NCBI GenBank assembly: GCA_903882905.1
Contig: CAIRYW010000021.1
Coordinates: forward strand, 1 to 47,949
From: an uncultured bacterium
GTDB lineage: Bacteria > Patescibacteriota > Minisyncoccia > Phycocordibacterales > CAIRYW01
DNA: 47,949 nucleotides
Direction: 5' to 3'
The notes below the pieces were generated by a model, which saw only the letters and a program-made list of their open reading frames with translations, ran no database searches and was not told where the DNA came from. How positions within the stretch are numbered: position 1 is the stretch's first letter; each line of letters starts with the position of its first letter. Both the position numbers and the translations under genes were made by a program. Below, one piece after another: positions 47,730 to 47,949 of the stretch.

Positions 47730-47949
47730 ATGAATCAAAAAACAAAAGTAATTGCTTTAATCGCAGTTGTCGTAGTCATCATTATCTTAGGCGCTATCTT
47801 GCTTAAGTCTAATCAACCAGCAGCCGTAACTACTGCTCAAATTCCACCGCAAGTAATCGAAGGTCAATTTGTTTCTGCTAATGAAAAACAAATCTACGTC
47901 AAACTGGCTGATGGTAAAGGAGCTGCTATCAACATCTCAGCTACCACCC
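47730..47949 (+). CDS. Partial CDS, membrane-anchored protein (runs off window end)
   Basis: MNQKTKVIALIAVVVVIIILGAILLKSNQPAAVTTAQIPPQVIEGQFVSANEKQIYVKLADGKGAAINISATT.. Confidence 0.65.
   Translation, partial: MNQKTKVIALIAVVVVIIILGAILLKSNQPAAVTTAQIPPQVIEGQFVSANEKQIYVKLADGKGAAINISATT

Overview
AT-rich window with compact gene content, most consistent with a CPR/Patescibacteria (Parcubacteria-like) chromosome. That lineage call is an inference from gene content and style; no tool was run. Housekeeping genes recognised: ileS, recO-like, glyS, metG, tatD, rpsF-ssb-rpsR, efp, recA, ftsK, lexA, rplJ-rplL, rodA/ftsW, rplY-like L25, and a 23S-5S rRNA unit with no 16S next to it. An accessory cell-surface/secretome island lies at about 22-33 kb. 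Main points for follow-up: (1) an IleRS ORF with a complete histidine-phosphatase (phosphoglycerate-mutase-like) domain embedded in it; (2) a REP-associated Y1 transposase (RAYT) flanked by inverted copies of an intergenic palindromic repeat found at 9 loci, each carrying a perfect DnaA-box 9-mer (TTATCCACA) and several sitting directly after Rho-independent terminators; (3) a ~300-bp cassette in which a lone GIY-YIG nuclease gene is bounded by 22-bp perfect inverted repeats; (4) two copies of an identical 18-bp-stem palindrome with different loops; (5) a ~175-nt expansion in helix 79 of 23S rRNA plus an enlarged H25; (6) self-similar AT-rich 'word' repeats between genes and inside tatD and ileS; (7) several structured leaders and small unannotated genes.
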